Assembly: GCA_024762935.1 (NCBI GenBank)
Contig: JANTGK010000011.1
Location: 1-37,850 of the forward strand
Reading direction: 5' to 3'
From: Candidatus Peregrinibacteria bacterium
GTDB taxonomy: Bacteria > Patescibacteriota > Gracilibacteria > CAIRYL01 > GCA-016699755
DNA: 37,850 bases
In this document: positions 7,444 to 16,306 of the stretch, piece by piece
Position numbering within the stretch: the first letter of the stretch is position 1
Layout: each line of letters begins with the position of its first letter
Position numbers and translations under genes: made by a program
Notes under the pieces: generated by a model
Seen by the model: the letters and a program-made list of their open reading frames with translations, nothing else
The model's database searches: none
What the model was told of the DNA's origin: nothing

Positions 7444-8118
7444 ATGATGTACCCCGAGATACATGACATTGTTCGCTCAAAACGAAGATCTGTCTCTCTT
7501 GAGATTACTAGTGACGCACGACTTCTTGTTCGTGCACCGAATCGAATGCGAATGGATCAAATATTATCCATTCTTCATGAAAAACGAAATTGGGTGTGGA
7601 AAAAACAAACAGAAATGCGAAAAAAGAAACTCTCTCGACCACAAAAAAAATACAGAGCGGGTGAGAGATTCCTTTTTATTGGAAAGGAGTATCCTTTGGA
7701 AATTATCCAGGAATCTTCTTCACCGCTTTTGTTAAAAAAATCATTCTTATTAGGAGATAAATACATATTAAATGCACAACAAGCATTTGAAAAATGGTAT
7801 CGTGAGCAAGCAAAAAAAATACTATCTGAAAAAGTCTTCTTATGTGCAGAACGGGCTGGTGTATCATTTGGAGCAGTAAAAATTACGGGAGCAAAAAAAC
7901 GATGGGGATCCTGTACATCAGAAGGGAATATCAATTTTTCTTGGCGTCTAATATTGGCCCCAGAGCATATTATTGACTATGTTGTCGCACATGAGGTCTC
8001 ACACTTAAAAGAAATGAACCACTCTCCCCGTTTTTGGAGGGTAGTATCGCATCTTTATCCAGAATATAAAAAAAGCAAACAATGGCTTTGCAAGAATGGG
8101 CACAAATTAGACCTGTAG
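7444..8118 (+). CDS. YgjP-like (SprT-like) metallopeptidase domain protein
   Basis: WGSCTSEGNINFSWRLILAP, YVVAHEVSHLKEMNHSPRFW zinc-binding HExxH-type motif. Confidence 0.9.
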   Translation: MMYPEIHDIVRSKRRSVSLEITSDARLLVRAPNRMRMDQILSILHEKRNWVWKKQTEMRKKKLSRPQKKYRAGERFLFIGKEYPLEIIQESSSPLLLKKSFLLGDKYILNAQQAFEKWYREQAKKILSEKVFLCAERAGVSFGAVKITGAKKRWGSCTSEGNINFSWRLILAPEHIIDYVVAHEVSHLKEMNHSPRFWRVVSHLYPEYKKSKQWLCKNGHKLDL

Positions 8119-8122
8119 GAAG

Positions 8123-8155
8123 AGACACACCACTCTGTATCATAGTGGTGTGTCT
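8123..8155 (+). terminator. Hairpin between convergent genes, likely rho-independent terminator
   Basis: AGACACACCACT-ctgtatcat-AGTGGTGTGTCT, perfect 12-bp stem followed by TCATTTTC; between YgjP (+) and ClpC (-) stops. Confidence 0.65.
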
Positions 8156-8162
8156 TCATTTT

Positions 8163-10805
8163 CTATTTTCTTGGAGTCACTGATGCTGCTTTTCTTTTTG
8201 TAACAATTTTAGCTTTCTCAGGAGTCTTTTTTTTCGATACTGTTGCTGTAATTTTTTTATCAGATTTCTTTTTTTCCAGATTCACATTCACTCCTTCGGG
8301 AGAGTCGATGAGGAGGAGTTCACTAGCAATCACATCTTCTGCGTAATCAGATATCATGCGACGAACTTTTCTTGCTCCCGATTTTTGCTCAAAGCTTTTT
8401 TCTGCGAGAAAAGTAATGACCTCTGGAGAATACGTAAGATGGATACTTTTTTCAGCCATGCGCTGTTTGAGTTCTTCCATTTGAATGTGAACAATTTTTT
8501 TAATGGATTGAGAAGTAAGAGCATGAAAGACAACAACAGAATCAACTCGCCCGAGAAACTCTGGTCGAAAGTGCCTTTTGAGTTCATCGAGAACAAACAT
8601 CCTTTTTTCTTCAAATTCTTGTTCTGCTTTTTTGAGATTTTTTCCTGCAGTAGTAAAACCAATTTTGACAGCTTCGTCAGTGAGAGCTTCTGCACCAAGG
8701 TTTGATGTCATAATAATAATAGTGTTGCGGAAATCGACTTTTCTCCCCTTTCCATCAGTGAGTTCACCATCTTCCAAAATTTGTAGGAGAACATTCTGGA
8801 AATCAGCATGTGCTTTTTCTATTTCATCAAAGAGAATGATAGAGAAGGGTTTTCTCCGTACTGCTTCAGTGAGTTGTCCGCCTTCTTCATGCCCGACATA
8901 TCCAGCTGTTGCCCCTAAGAGTCGAGAAACATTGTGTCGTTCCATAAACTCACTCATATCTATTTTTACGAGATGATCTCGACTACCAAAAACTTCTTCA
9001 GCAAGCACTCGCACAAGTTCAGTTTTTCCGACACCAGTGGGTCCAAGAAAGAGAAAGCTTCCAATTGGTCTTCTGCTATCAGAGATTCCTGCACGACTTC
9101 TTCGAATCGATCGGGCAATTTCATGGATGGCACTTTCCTGTCCGATAACTTTTTTCTCGAGGTTTTTTTCTAGGGCCAAAAGTTTTTCACGCTCTGATTT
9201 TACCAGTCGAGTTACTGGCACACCGCTGATTCTGGAAATAGTTGCTGCAATATCAAATTCTGTAATAGGGATAGAAGGTGTATTTGGTCTTTTTGCAGTT
9301 CGGATTTCTGATATTTTATCTCTGAGCTTCTCTTCTTCCTTTTTCCATTCGAGTGCCTTTTCATAGTTCTGGTTCTTTACGGCCTCCTCTTTCTTTTTTG
9401 TTATTTTTGATATTTGTTCATCTATTTTTTGAATTTCCTCAGAATGCCCCTTGCTTCGGCCTCCTTTTTTAGCACATGTCTCATCAATAAGGTCAATAGC
9501 TTTGTCTGGAAGAAAACGATCAGCAACATATCTCTTCGAGAGATTTACAGCCTCTGCAACAGCCTCATCTGATATTTTTACATGGTGAAACTCCTCAAAT
9601 ACTCCTCGTATTCCTTTTAAAATGGTAATGGAATCTTCTATACTTGGTTCTTCAACGGTGATGGGCTGAAAACGCCGCTCAAGTGCCTTATCTTTTTCAA
9701 CGTATTTGCGGTATTCGTCATGAGTGGTGGCACCGATGACTTGGATTCTCCCGCGCGAGAGAGCTGGCTTGAGTATATTTGCTGCATCAAGTGATCCTTC
9801 GGCTGATCCAGCTCCCACAACAGTATGGAGCTCATCGATAAAAAGAACGACATCTCCTTCTGCTTCAACGAGTTCTTCGATTACCTCTTTGAGTCGTTCC
9901 TCAAATTCACCACGATATTTTGTTCCAGCAACGAGTGACCCCATGTCAAGTGACAGAAGACGTTTTCCAAGAAGTGAATCTGGTACACTTCCGCGTTCAA
10001 TGCGTTGCACAAGTCCTTCAACGATTGCTGTCTTTCCTACTCCAGGTTCCCCGACAAGAACAGGGTTATTTTTTGTTTTTCGATTTAAAATGGTAATCAT
10101 TCGCTCTATTTCTTGATCTCTTCCAATGACAGGGTCAAGCTTTCCAGTACGACATTCTTCCGACAGGTCGGTAGAAAAAAAGTCGAGTGCAGGAGTATCT
10201 GATTCTTCATTACCCTCTCTTTTACTACTTCCTTTGTGTTGATAAGAATCACTAAAATCTTCATTTGGACGCATTCCGGCAATAGCTCCTTGGAGTCCAC
10301 TCAGGAGATTTTCCAATGTATTAATCATATTTTCTGGTGCCTTTCCGTTTCGGTTTCCTTCGGCAATTTGTGTAAATATTTCTTCAAGCTGTTTTTTGAT
10401 TTCAGTAGTATTTATTTGAATTTTTTTCATAATTCTTGTGCCTGCAGCATTGTCGTACTCCAACATAGAAAAGAGGAGATGTTCAACTCCTACAAATTGA
10501 TGGCGGAATTGAAAAGACATCTTAATAGCTCCTTCTAATACTTTTTTCAGTTCAATGGAAAGCCCACCGGCTTTATCTGCTTCAGGTTTTTCACTCTCTT
10601 GAGCAAGGAGCGGCATTATTACTGCCGTTGTGACGCCTGCACGAGAAAGGAGTGAGAAGGCAAGTGTTTTATCAGTATTGAGTATACCTGCCAATAAATG
10701 ATGTGTACCTATAGCATTTGATTTGAGTCGACGTGCTTCAGATTCCGCCATTTTCAGAGCATGTTGTGCTTCCGGAGTGAATTTATCAAAGGGTGTATTT
10801 GACAT
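8163..10805 (-). CDS. clpC: ATP-dependent Clp protease ATP-binding subunit ClpC
   Basis: Clp N domain, two Walker A motifs (GEPGVGKTA, GPTGVGKTE), UVR-like mid region, Lys-rich C-terminal tail. Confidence 0.95.
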   Translation of the reverse strand: MSNTPFDKFTPEAQHALKMAESEARRLKSNAIGTHHLLAGILNTDKTLAFSLLSRAGVTTAVIMPLLAQESEKPEADKAGGLSIELKKVLEGAIKMSFQFRHQFVGVEHLLFSMLEYDNAAGTRIMKKIQINTTEIKKQLEEIFTQIAEGNRNGKAPENMINTLENLLSGLQGAIAGMRPNEDFSDSYQHKGSSKREGNEESDTPALDFFSTDLSEECRTGKLDPVIGRDQEIERMITILNRKTKNNPVLVGEPGVGKTAIVEGLVQRIERGSVPDSLLGKRLLSLDMGSLVAGTKYRGEFEERLKEVIEELVEAEGDVVLFIDELHTVVGAGSAEGSLDAANILKPALSRGRIQVIGATTHDEYRKYVEKDKALERRFQPITVEEPSIEDSITILKGIRGVFEEFHHVKISDEAVAEAVNLSKRYVADRFLPDKAIDLIDETCAKKGGRSKGHSEEIQKIDEQISKITKKKEEAVKNQNYEKALEWKKEEEKLRDKISEIRTAKRPNTPSIPITEFDIAATISRISGVPVTRLVKSEREKLLALEKNLEKKVIGQESAIHEIARSIRRSRAGISDSRRPIGSFLFLGPTGVGKTELVRVLAEEVFGSRDHLVKIDMSEFMERHNVSRLLGATAGYVGHEEGGQLTEAVRRKPFSIILFDEIEKAHADFQNVLLQILEDGELTDGKGRKVDFRNTIIIMTSNLGAEALTDEAVKIGFTTAGKNLKKAEQEFEEKRMFVLDELKRHFRPEFLGRVDSVVVFHALTSQSIKKIVHIQMEELKQRMAEKSIHLTYSPEVITFLAEKSFEQKSGARKVRRMISDYAEDVIASELLLIDSPEGVNVNLEKKKSDKKITATVSKKKTPEKAKIVTKRKAASVTPRK

Positions 10806-10927
10806 AAAAGTGTATAAGACAAAATGAGTTCAGCATATTCTCGCAGAAAATTCGAGAAATGGAAAGGAAAGTTGCGTGCAAAAAGTAAAAAACTTTGTGA
10901 AAATATATTCACAGCATCTGCAAAAGA

Positions 10928-13093
10928 GTGATTACCATAAAACAACTCATTCGGGAAATTGCAAAAAAGCATCCTCATATAGATACAAAAGTACTTATGA
11001 GAGCATATGAATATGCCTCTACGAAATGCGGAGGCATGAAGCGTTATAGCGGCGACCCTTGTGTTACTCATCCTCTTTCTACGGTAAAGATACTTATTGA
11101 TTTTACTGAGCAGCAAGAGGTATTTTTGGCAGCACTGCTTCATTATGTTCCTCGAATTTACCCCGATTCCATCGCGGAAATCCGTGAACTTTTTGGAGAA
11201 GAAACATCTTCACTTATTGAAGGGGTAGTACGCCTTGCTCATGTAAAAATAGAAAAAAATAATCGACAGCTTGATTCTCTCAGAAATATGTTTCTGGCGA
11301 TGGCAAGCGATATCCGAGTGGTGATTATTAAGCTCGCATGTCGATTACATAATATGCGGACGCTTCAGTTTCTTCCTCCTGATGCCCAAAAGGACATCGC
11401 ACAAGAAACACTCTATGTATATGCGCCCATAGCGAATCGCCTCGGTATCTATGCCCTGAAAGGACCGCTAGAAGATCTCTCTTTCTTCTATCTTTTTCCA
11501 AAAGAACATCATGATTTGAGTGTACAGATGTCAAAACATGAACCCTATCGTGACCGAGTCATCAAGCAGATTAATGCCACTATTAAAGGTATGATGAAAG
11601 AGCATGGTATTAATGGAGTAGTAAGTGGTCGTATTAAGCACCTCTACAGTATTTATCAAAAGATTAAGCAAAAACGGAAGGAGTCAGTTGATGATGTATA
11701 CGATATTTTTGCTATTCGAATTACTGTTGACACCGTTGCTGACTGCTATGGAATGCTCGGTATCATTCATGAGCATTATGTTCCTATTGGGAATCGTTTT
11801 AAGGACTACATAGCAGTTCCAAAACCAAACGGATACAGAAGTCTCCATACAACAGTTATCGGACTCTCTCGGAGTGCAAAGAAGACATTTCCTGTAGAGA
11901 TTCAAATTCGTACAAAAGAAATGAATCAGGAGGCTGAGTTTGGAATTGCTGCCCACTGGCACTACAAAGAAAAAGCAGGGAGTATTCCAAAAAAATCAGA
12001 CTATCCTCGTGATTGGGTTGATGGTTTAGCCGATATGGAGGATCAGCTAAAGGAGAGTCCTGAGTTTATGGAGGAGGTCAGTGAAGACTCCTTTAATGAC
12101 AGAATATATGCTATCACTCCAAATGGTGAGATTAAGGACTTACCACTTGGAGCTTGCCCTATTGATTTTGCTTTTGCTGTTCATTCAGATATTGGTCGAC
12201 ATATGCGGCTAGCAAAGGTAAATAAACAACTTGTCCCACTTGATTACAAAATTAAAAGTGGAGATATTATTGAAATCATCACCAGTAAAGATGCAAAACC
12301 AAACCAAAATTGGTTGGCTATGTGTACTACCTCAAAGGCAAAACATCATATTCGATCATTTTTAAATAAAAAAGACTCAAACACCCTCATTCGAGAAGGT
12401 CGCGAAATACTCAATAGACTCGCTCTTCAACAACACCTGCCTGAACTGGATCAAACTCTTTCTGTATTAAAACAGTATAAAAATAAAACTCGGAATAAAC
12501 GCCAGAGAGAGGAGCTCCTCTTGCGAGTCGGAAATGGATCTCTTTCGGCGAACAAGGTAATACATGATATTGCTAATAGGTTTCCTGTGAAAAAGAATGA
12601 ATCTCCGCTCGTAAAAAAGAAATCTAAAACAATTTCCAAGAAGGAGAATGAAGAAGTAAAAGTTATTATTGGAGAAAGTCATGATATCCCATTGCGAATG
12701 GGGTCCTGTTGTAAGCCAAAACCAGGAGATAAAATCGTTGGTTTTGTTACTCGCGGTGCACATGTCACTATTCATCGGACTGACTGCAAAACGCTTACCA
12801 AGCTTGACCCTCGCCGGCTTATTAGTGCTCGATTTGAAACAGAAAAAGCACCTAAAAAAACCGTTCTCAGTGTGCACCGAGGCGCCGACCGGGTTGGATT
12901 TGTCCACGATATTCTTACTGTTTTTGCGAATCATAACGCAAATCTTACCGGGTTTTCTTTTGAAGATCGCAGTTCTGTTTCAGCACATATTCTCTTCACC
13001 ATAGAGTTTGATGAATCTGATCAATTGCAGAGAATCATCGAAGACATAAAAAAAGTAGATGGGACGATGAAGGTGAGAGAGAAAAAACAATAA
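10928..13093 (+). CDS. relA: RelA/SpoT homologue, synthetase-type (degenerate HD hydrolase motifs)
   Basis: GTG start; VSGRIKHLYSIYQKI, RFKDYIAVPKPNGYRSLHTTV, VEIQIRTKEM, TGS, CC-containing zinc-finger-like region and ACT domain; HD motif reads LLHYVPRI. Confidence 0.93.
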   Translation: MITIKQLIREIAKKHPHIDTKVLMRAYEYASTKCGGMKRYSGDPCVTHPLSTVKILIDFTEQQEVFLAALLHYVPRIYPDSIAEIRELFGEETSSLIEGVVRLAHVKIEKNNRQLDSLRNMFLAMASDIRVVIIKLACRLHNMRTLQFLPPDAQKDIAQETLYVYAPIANRLGIYALKGPLEDLSFFYLFPKEHHDLSVQMSKHEPYRDRVIKQINATIKGMMKEHGINGVVSGRIKHLYSIYQKIKQKRKESVDDVYDIFAIRITVDTVADCYGMLGIIHEHYVPIGNRFKDYIAVPKPNGYRSLHTTVIGLSRSAKKTFPVEIQIRTKEMNQEAEFGIAAHWHYKEKAGSIPKKSDYPRDWVDGLADMEDQLKESPEFMEEVSEDSFNDRIYAITPNGEIKDLPLGACPIDFAFAVHSDIGRHMRLAKVNKQLVPLDYKIKSGDIIEIITSKDAKPNQNWLAMCTTSKAKHHIRSFLNKKDSNTLIREGREILNRLALQQHLPELDQTLSVLKQYKNKTRNKRQREELLLRVGNGSLSANKVIHDIANRFPVKKNESPLVKKKSKTISKKENEEVKVIIGESHDIPLRMGSCCKPKPGDKIVGFVTRGAHVTIHRTDCKTLTKLDPRRLISARFETEKAPKKTVLSVHRGADRVGFVHDILTVFANHNANLTGFSFEDRSSVSAHILFTIEFDESDQLQRIIEDIKKVDGTMKVREKKQ

Positions 13094-13125
13094 TAATTTT
13101 TTTGATATGGGGAGGGAGGAACTTT

Positions 13126-14247
13126 TTAGCTATCCTCTCTTGTAATTTCCACAGCAACGACATCATGTCCATGTGCTGGTTCATATTTCGATCCTTCTGG
13201 TTCATCAAGCCAGAACCAAGAGTTGAGATTCTGTGTTCTATATCCTTGTCTACTGAGTTTTTTTCCAAAAGAGGGATTTATACAATTCAAGTTTCTATTA
13301 CAATCGAGGAGAGGGTGTCCATTTGTATCGACCTCCCTGGTGGATATATCAGTAAAGAGAACAAGCTTTCCATCGGGATTTTTTGTGAACCAATTATCAA
13401 CAACAAGAGGCATAATCTGATCATTATACTCTTTGATGAGTGAAAAAATATCCGCTCTTCCATTCGCTATTTCTTCGTCATCCCATTCTTCTTTCTTTGC
13501 CTGCTGATAGAGTCTCTTCTCTATTTGTTTTTGAAGAGGAAGAAGTGTGGCGGTTTGCACCATAAGTGAAAATCCGAGACCAACCTCAGGAAGATTTTTT
13601 TCTGTGTTAGTAAGTCCACCTTGTATAGCATGTTTCATACGCACTGCTGACATCATTGTATCACGTATGCTGCCTATTATTGTTCCAACATCCTGCTGAT
13701 TACTGTGACTGATTTCATCAATAAGTCCACAAAGGCTGGCAGAAATACCTCGACTAACATCATATTGAATAAATGTCGTATTGAGAGGATCCCCCTGTTG
13801 AGAGAGAGAATAATGTTTCAGGTAATCGTCTACACCTTGCAGTGCTGTTGGAGATATATTTGTAAACAGAAGGTCTTCTGTGTCAGAGAAGAGTTCTAAA
13901 ATCGATGGATTATTCTCGGTATCAGAATTTTTGTTTTTTCCTCTATAATTTAGAGGGATGCATCCATCTTCTAGATCATCCCAAGTTCCTCCTACTATTT
14001 CGACGCCTTCCTTTCTTCGGTCCTCTTCGTTTATAAGAGTTTCTTGAATGACTTCTTTTATTTTTCTGTAGTGACCATGTTCCCATAGTGCCCATTGATC
14101 TTTTCTGTCTGGGGAGTACCGTTCTCCCATATATTCATCATATAGGCCTGCTGCCCTATCAATATTGGGGTCATCCTTAAAAATACGTATAATTCTTGTT
14201 TCATGAGACACATCTCCCGGTAGTGTTTTCTCTTTCTCTGTTATCAT
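13126..14247 (-). CDS. Hypothetical protein, 373 aa, no recognised family
   Basis: Long ORF between the two RSH genes; no motif recognised. Confidence 0.75.
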   Translation of the reverse strand: MITEKEKTLPGDVSHETRIIRIFKDDPNIDRAAGLYDEYMGERYSPDRKDQWALWEHGHYRKIKEVIQETLINEEDRRKEGVEIVGGTWDDLEDGCIPLNYRGKNKNSDTENNPSILELFSDTEDLLFTNISPTALQGVDDYLKHYSLSQQGDPLNTTFIQYDVSRGISASLCGLIDEISHSNQQDVGTIIGSIRDTMMSAVRMKHAIQGGLTNTEKNLPEVGLGFSLMVQTATLLPLQKQIEKRLYQQAKKEEWDDEEIANGRADIFSLIKEYNDQIMPLVVDNWFTKNPDGKLVLFTDISTREVDTNGHPLLDCNRNLNCINPSFGKKLSRQGYRTQNLNSWFWLDEPEGSKYEPAHGHDVVAVEITREDS

Positions 14248-14296
14248 TATAGAGCAGTAGATTCGAAGGAGTAAGGTGGTATACTTTATGAGTCTT

Positions 14297-16285
14297 CTAC
14301 TCTCTTGTCAATTCTTTTACCCCATCTATTTCGGAAAGCTCATCGATGATTTCGCTTGTTTGCTTATAATCTTCTGTTTCAATATCCATTTTATACAGAG
14401 CATCTTTTGAAGGGCGCAGTGAGAAGACCTTGAGTTTAGAGACGTTGAGCTTCTTTTCAGCGATTATCTGGAGAATATTTAAGAGCATTCCTGGTTTATC
14501 GATTGATCTGATGTTTAGACTGATAACCATTGTGTCTCTTCTCTGAACATTTGATGTAAAGAAAAAATAAAAGGTATGAAAAAATTCTTTTATAATGCCG
14601 TCCCAAAATGAAAGAAGGGGATTTTCTTTTCGAATATTCATGGTGATTTGGAGATATTTTTGTATAAATTCTTTCGGGCTTATAATTCCTTTTCCAATGT
14701 TGGAAATTATTTCTTCGTACGTATTATCGGGGAATTGAGCAATGATTTTATTTTTTATTTTATCATTTATTATAAAACTTCGTTTCTCTCCTGCTTTTAC
14801 AAATTCAGTAGTAACAGAATCTACCCCCCTCTTGTACAATTCCTTTTTTGAGAGGTGGGAGAGCCATTTAATGATATGATGCTTTGCAATGCTCGTCCGC
14901 GTGTGGTTGAGCCAATATGTTTTCAGATGGGTTTGTTTGCCATAGAGCAGCTCTACAATTTGGCCGTTTTTTAGTGTTAATGTTGGAGGACATAATTTTC
15001 CATCAATCTTCACTGCTTTTAAAAGGTGTGCTTTATCGCAGTCGTACATATAAGCAAAGTCAATGCCGGTTGCATTTTTTGGCAGAGGTACTGTTTTTCC
15101 TTCTTCAGAAAAGATGATGATTTTTTTCTGAAGAATATCTGTCTTCAGGTCACTGAGGTATTGCTGAGAAGTATAATAGTTCTTATCAAGTGCCGTTAAT
15201 GAGAGGTTTATCATCTCCTTTGGGAACTGCTCTGGTGAAAAATAATAGGCACCACACATATTTATCCTTTCCATTGCTTTTGTTTGAATATGGATCTCAC
15301 ATTTTTTTCCAGAATGAATAAATACAGAGGTATGAATCGATCGATATCCATTGTTTTTTGGAAGGGAGATAAAATCTATAAATTCCTTTTCTTTCCAAGA
15401 GTAATTTCCATGAATACCACCAAGGGTCACGTAGCAATCATTAATAGTTTCAGTAGAGATATCTATGAAAAAGGGTTCAATGTGATTAGTTTGAGTAGGT
15501 GCTGTTGAAATGGCCTCTTCTTCAAAAAGCTCACGGGGAGATTTAAAGATAATGGAAGTTTTTGCAATAATTTTCTTTTTAGAAAGCAGGTCTTCGATTT
15601 CTTTTTTGTATTTTTGAATATTTAAAAGATTCTCTTTTTTAAACTTCTCAATATATGTCAGAAAATATTTGTTTTTTTCTGCATGTCGAATGGGGAAACA
15701 ATGTTTCTCAAATATTTGTTTAAATTTCCAGACTCCAAAGAGTTTTGCGAGAGGGTAGTAAATATTCATGGTTTCCTCGGCGATGCGAAGTGCCTTAGCA
15801 TCCCTGAGCTTATCGAGTGTTTCTGTGTTATGGGCTCGATCTGCCAGTTTAATAAGAATCGCTCTTTCATCGGTGATGCCTCCAGAAAACATTTTTCGAA
15901 AAGTAGCTGTTTTATTTTCGTCTGGTGAGCTAAACAGATTTATATTTGAAACCTTGGTAATACTATCTGTTATGGTGGCAATTTTTTTTCCAAACTCCTT
16001 TTCCACATCCTCAAGGGTAACGTCGGTATCTTCAACGGTATCATGAAGAAGAGCAGCAATAAGACTCTCTTCGTCTGCTCCTATCTCTAAGAGTAACATC
16101 GCAACAGCAACCGGATGCGTGACATAATCTTCTCCTGTTTTTCGTTTTTGTCCTTTATGGGCTTTTTCAGCAAATTCATAGGCTCTTCTGATTTCCCCCG
16201 AATGAATATCGGATCTTTTTTTGAGTGCCTTTTCGAGATCTTTGAGGTGCATTTGTCTGATTATCAATGGTACCAGAATTCTCAA
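14297..16285 (-). CDS. RelA/SpoT homologue, hydrolase-type (degenerate synthetase domain)
   Basis: VTHPVAVAMLL, ALLHDTVEDTDVT, IKLADRAHNTETL intact; synthetase region FKSPRELFEEE and EFIDFISLPKNNGYRSIHTSV degenerate; TGS and ACT present. Confidence 0.92.
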   Translation of the reverse strand: MRILVPLIIRQMHLKDLEKALKKRSDIHSGEIRRAYEFAEKAHKGQKRKTGEDYVTHPVAVAMLLLEIGADEESLIAALLHDTVEDTDVTLEDVEKEFGKKIATITDSITKVSNINLFSSPDENKTATFRKMFSGGITDERAILIKLADRAHNTETLDKLRDAKALRIAEETMNIYYPLAKLFGVWKFKQIFEKHCFPIRHAEKNKYFLTYIEKFKKENLLNIQKYKKEIEDLLSKKKIIAKTSIIFKSPRELFEEEAISTAPTQTNHIEPFFIDISTETINDCYVTLGGIHGNYSWKEKEFIDFISLPKNNGYRSIHTSVFIHSGKKCEIHIQTKAMERINMCGAYYFSPEQFPKEMINLSLTALDKNYYTSQQYLSDLKTDILQKKIIIFSEEGKTVPLPKNATGIDFAYMYDCDKAHLLKAVKIDGKLCPPTLTLKNGQIVELLYGKQTHLKTYWLNHTRTSIAKHHIIKWLSHLSKKELYKRGVDSVTTEFVKAGEKRSFIINDKIKNKIIAQFPDNTYEEIISNIGKGIISPKEFIQKYLQITMNIRKENPLLSFWDGIIKEFFHTFYFFFTSNVQRRDTMVISLNIRSIDKPGMLLNILQIIAEKKLNVSKLKVFSLRPSKDALYKMDIETEDYKQTSEIIDELSEIDGVKELTRE

Positions 16286-16306
16286 CTAATGAAAAAATCA
16301 ATTCAT

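Noticed and set aside
8578-8976. 132-aa plus-strand ORF
   Set aside because: Antisense to the well-conserved clpC coding region
9724-10116. 130-aa plus-strand ORF
   Set aside because: Antisense to clpC; Ser/Arg-rich composition typical of shadow ORFs
10754-11143. 129-aa minus-strand ORF across the clpC-relA divergent region
   Set aside because: Overlaps the 5' ends of two conserved genes; no motif
12467-12934. 155-aa minus-strand ORF
   Set aside because: Antisense to the relA-type gene, no recognisable motif
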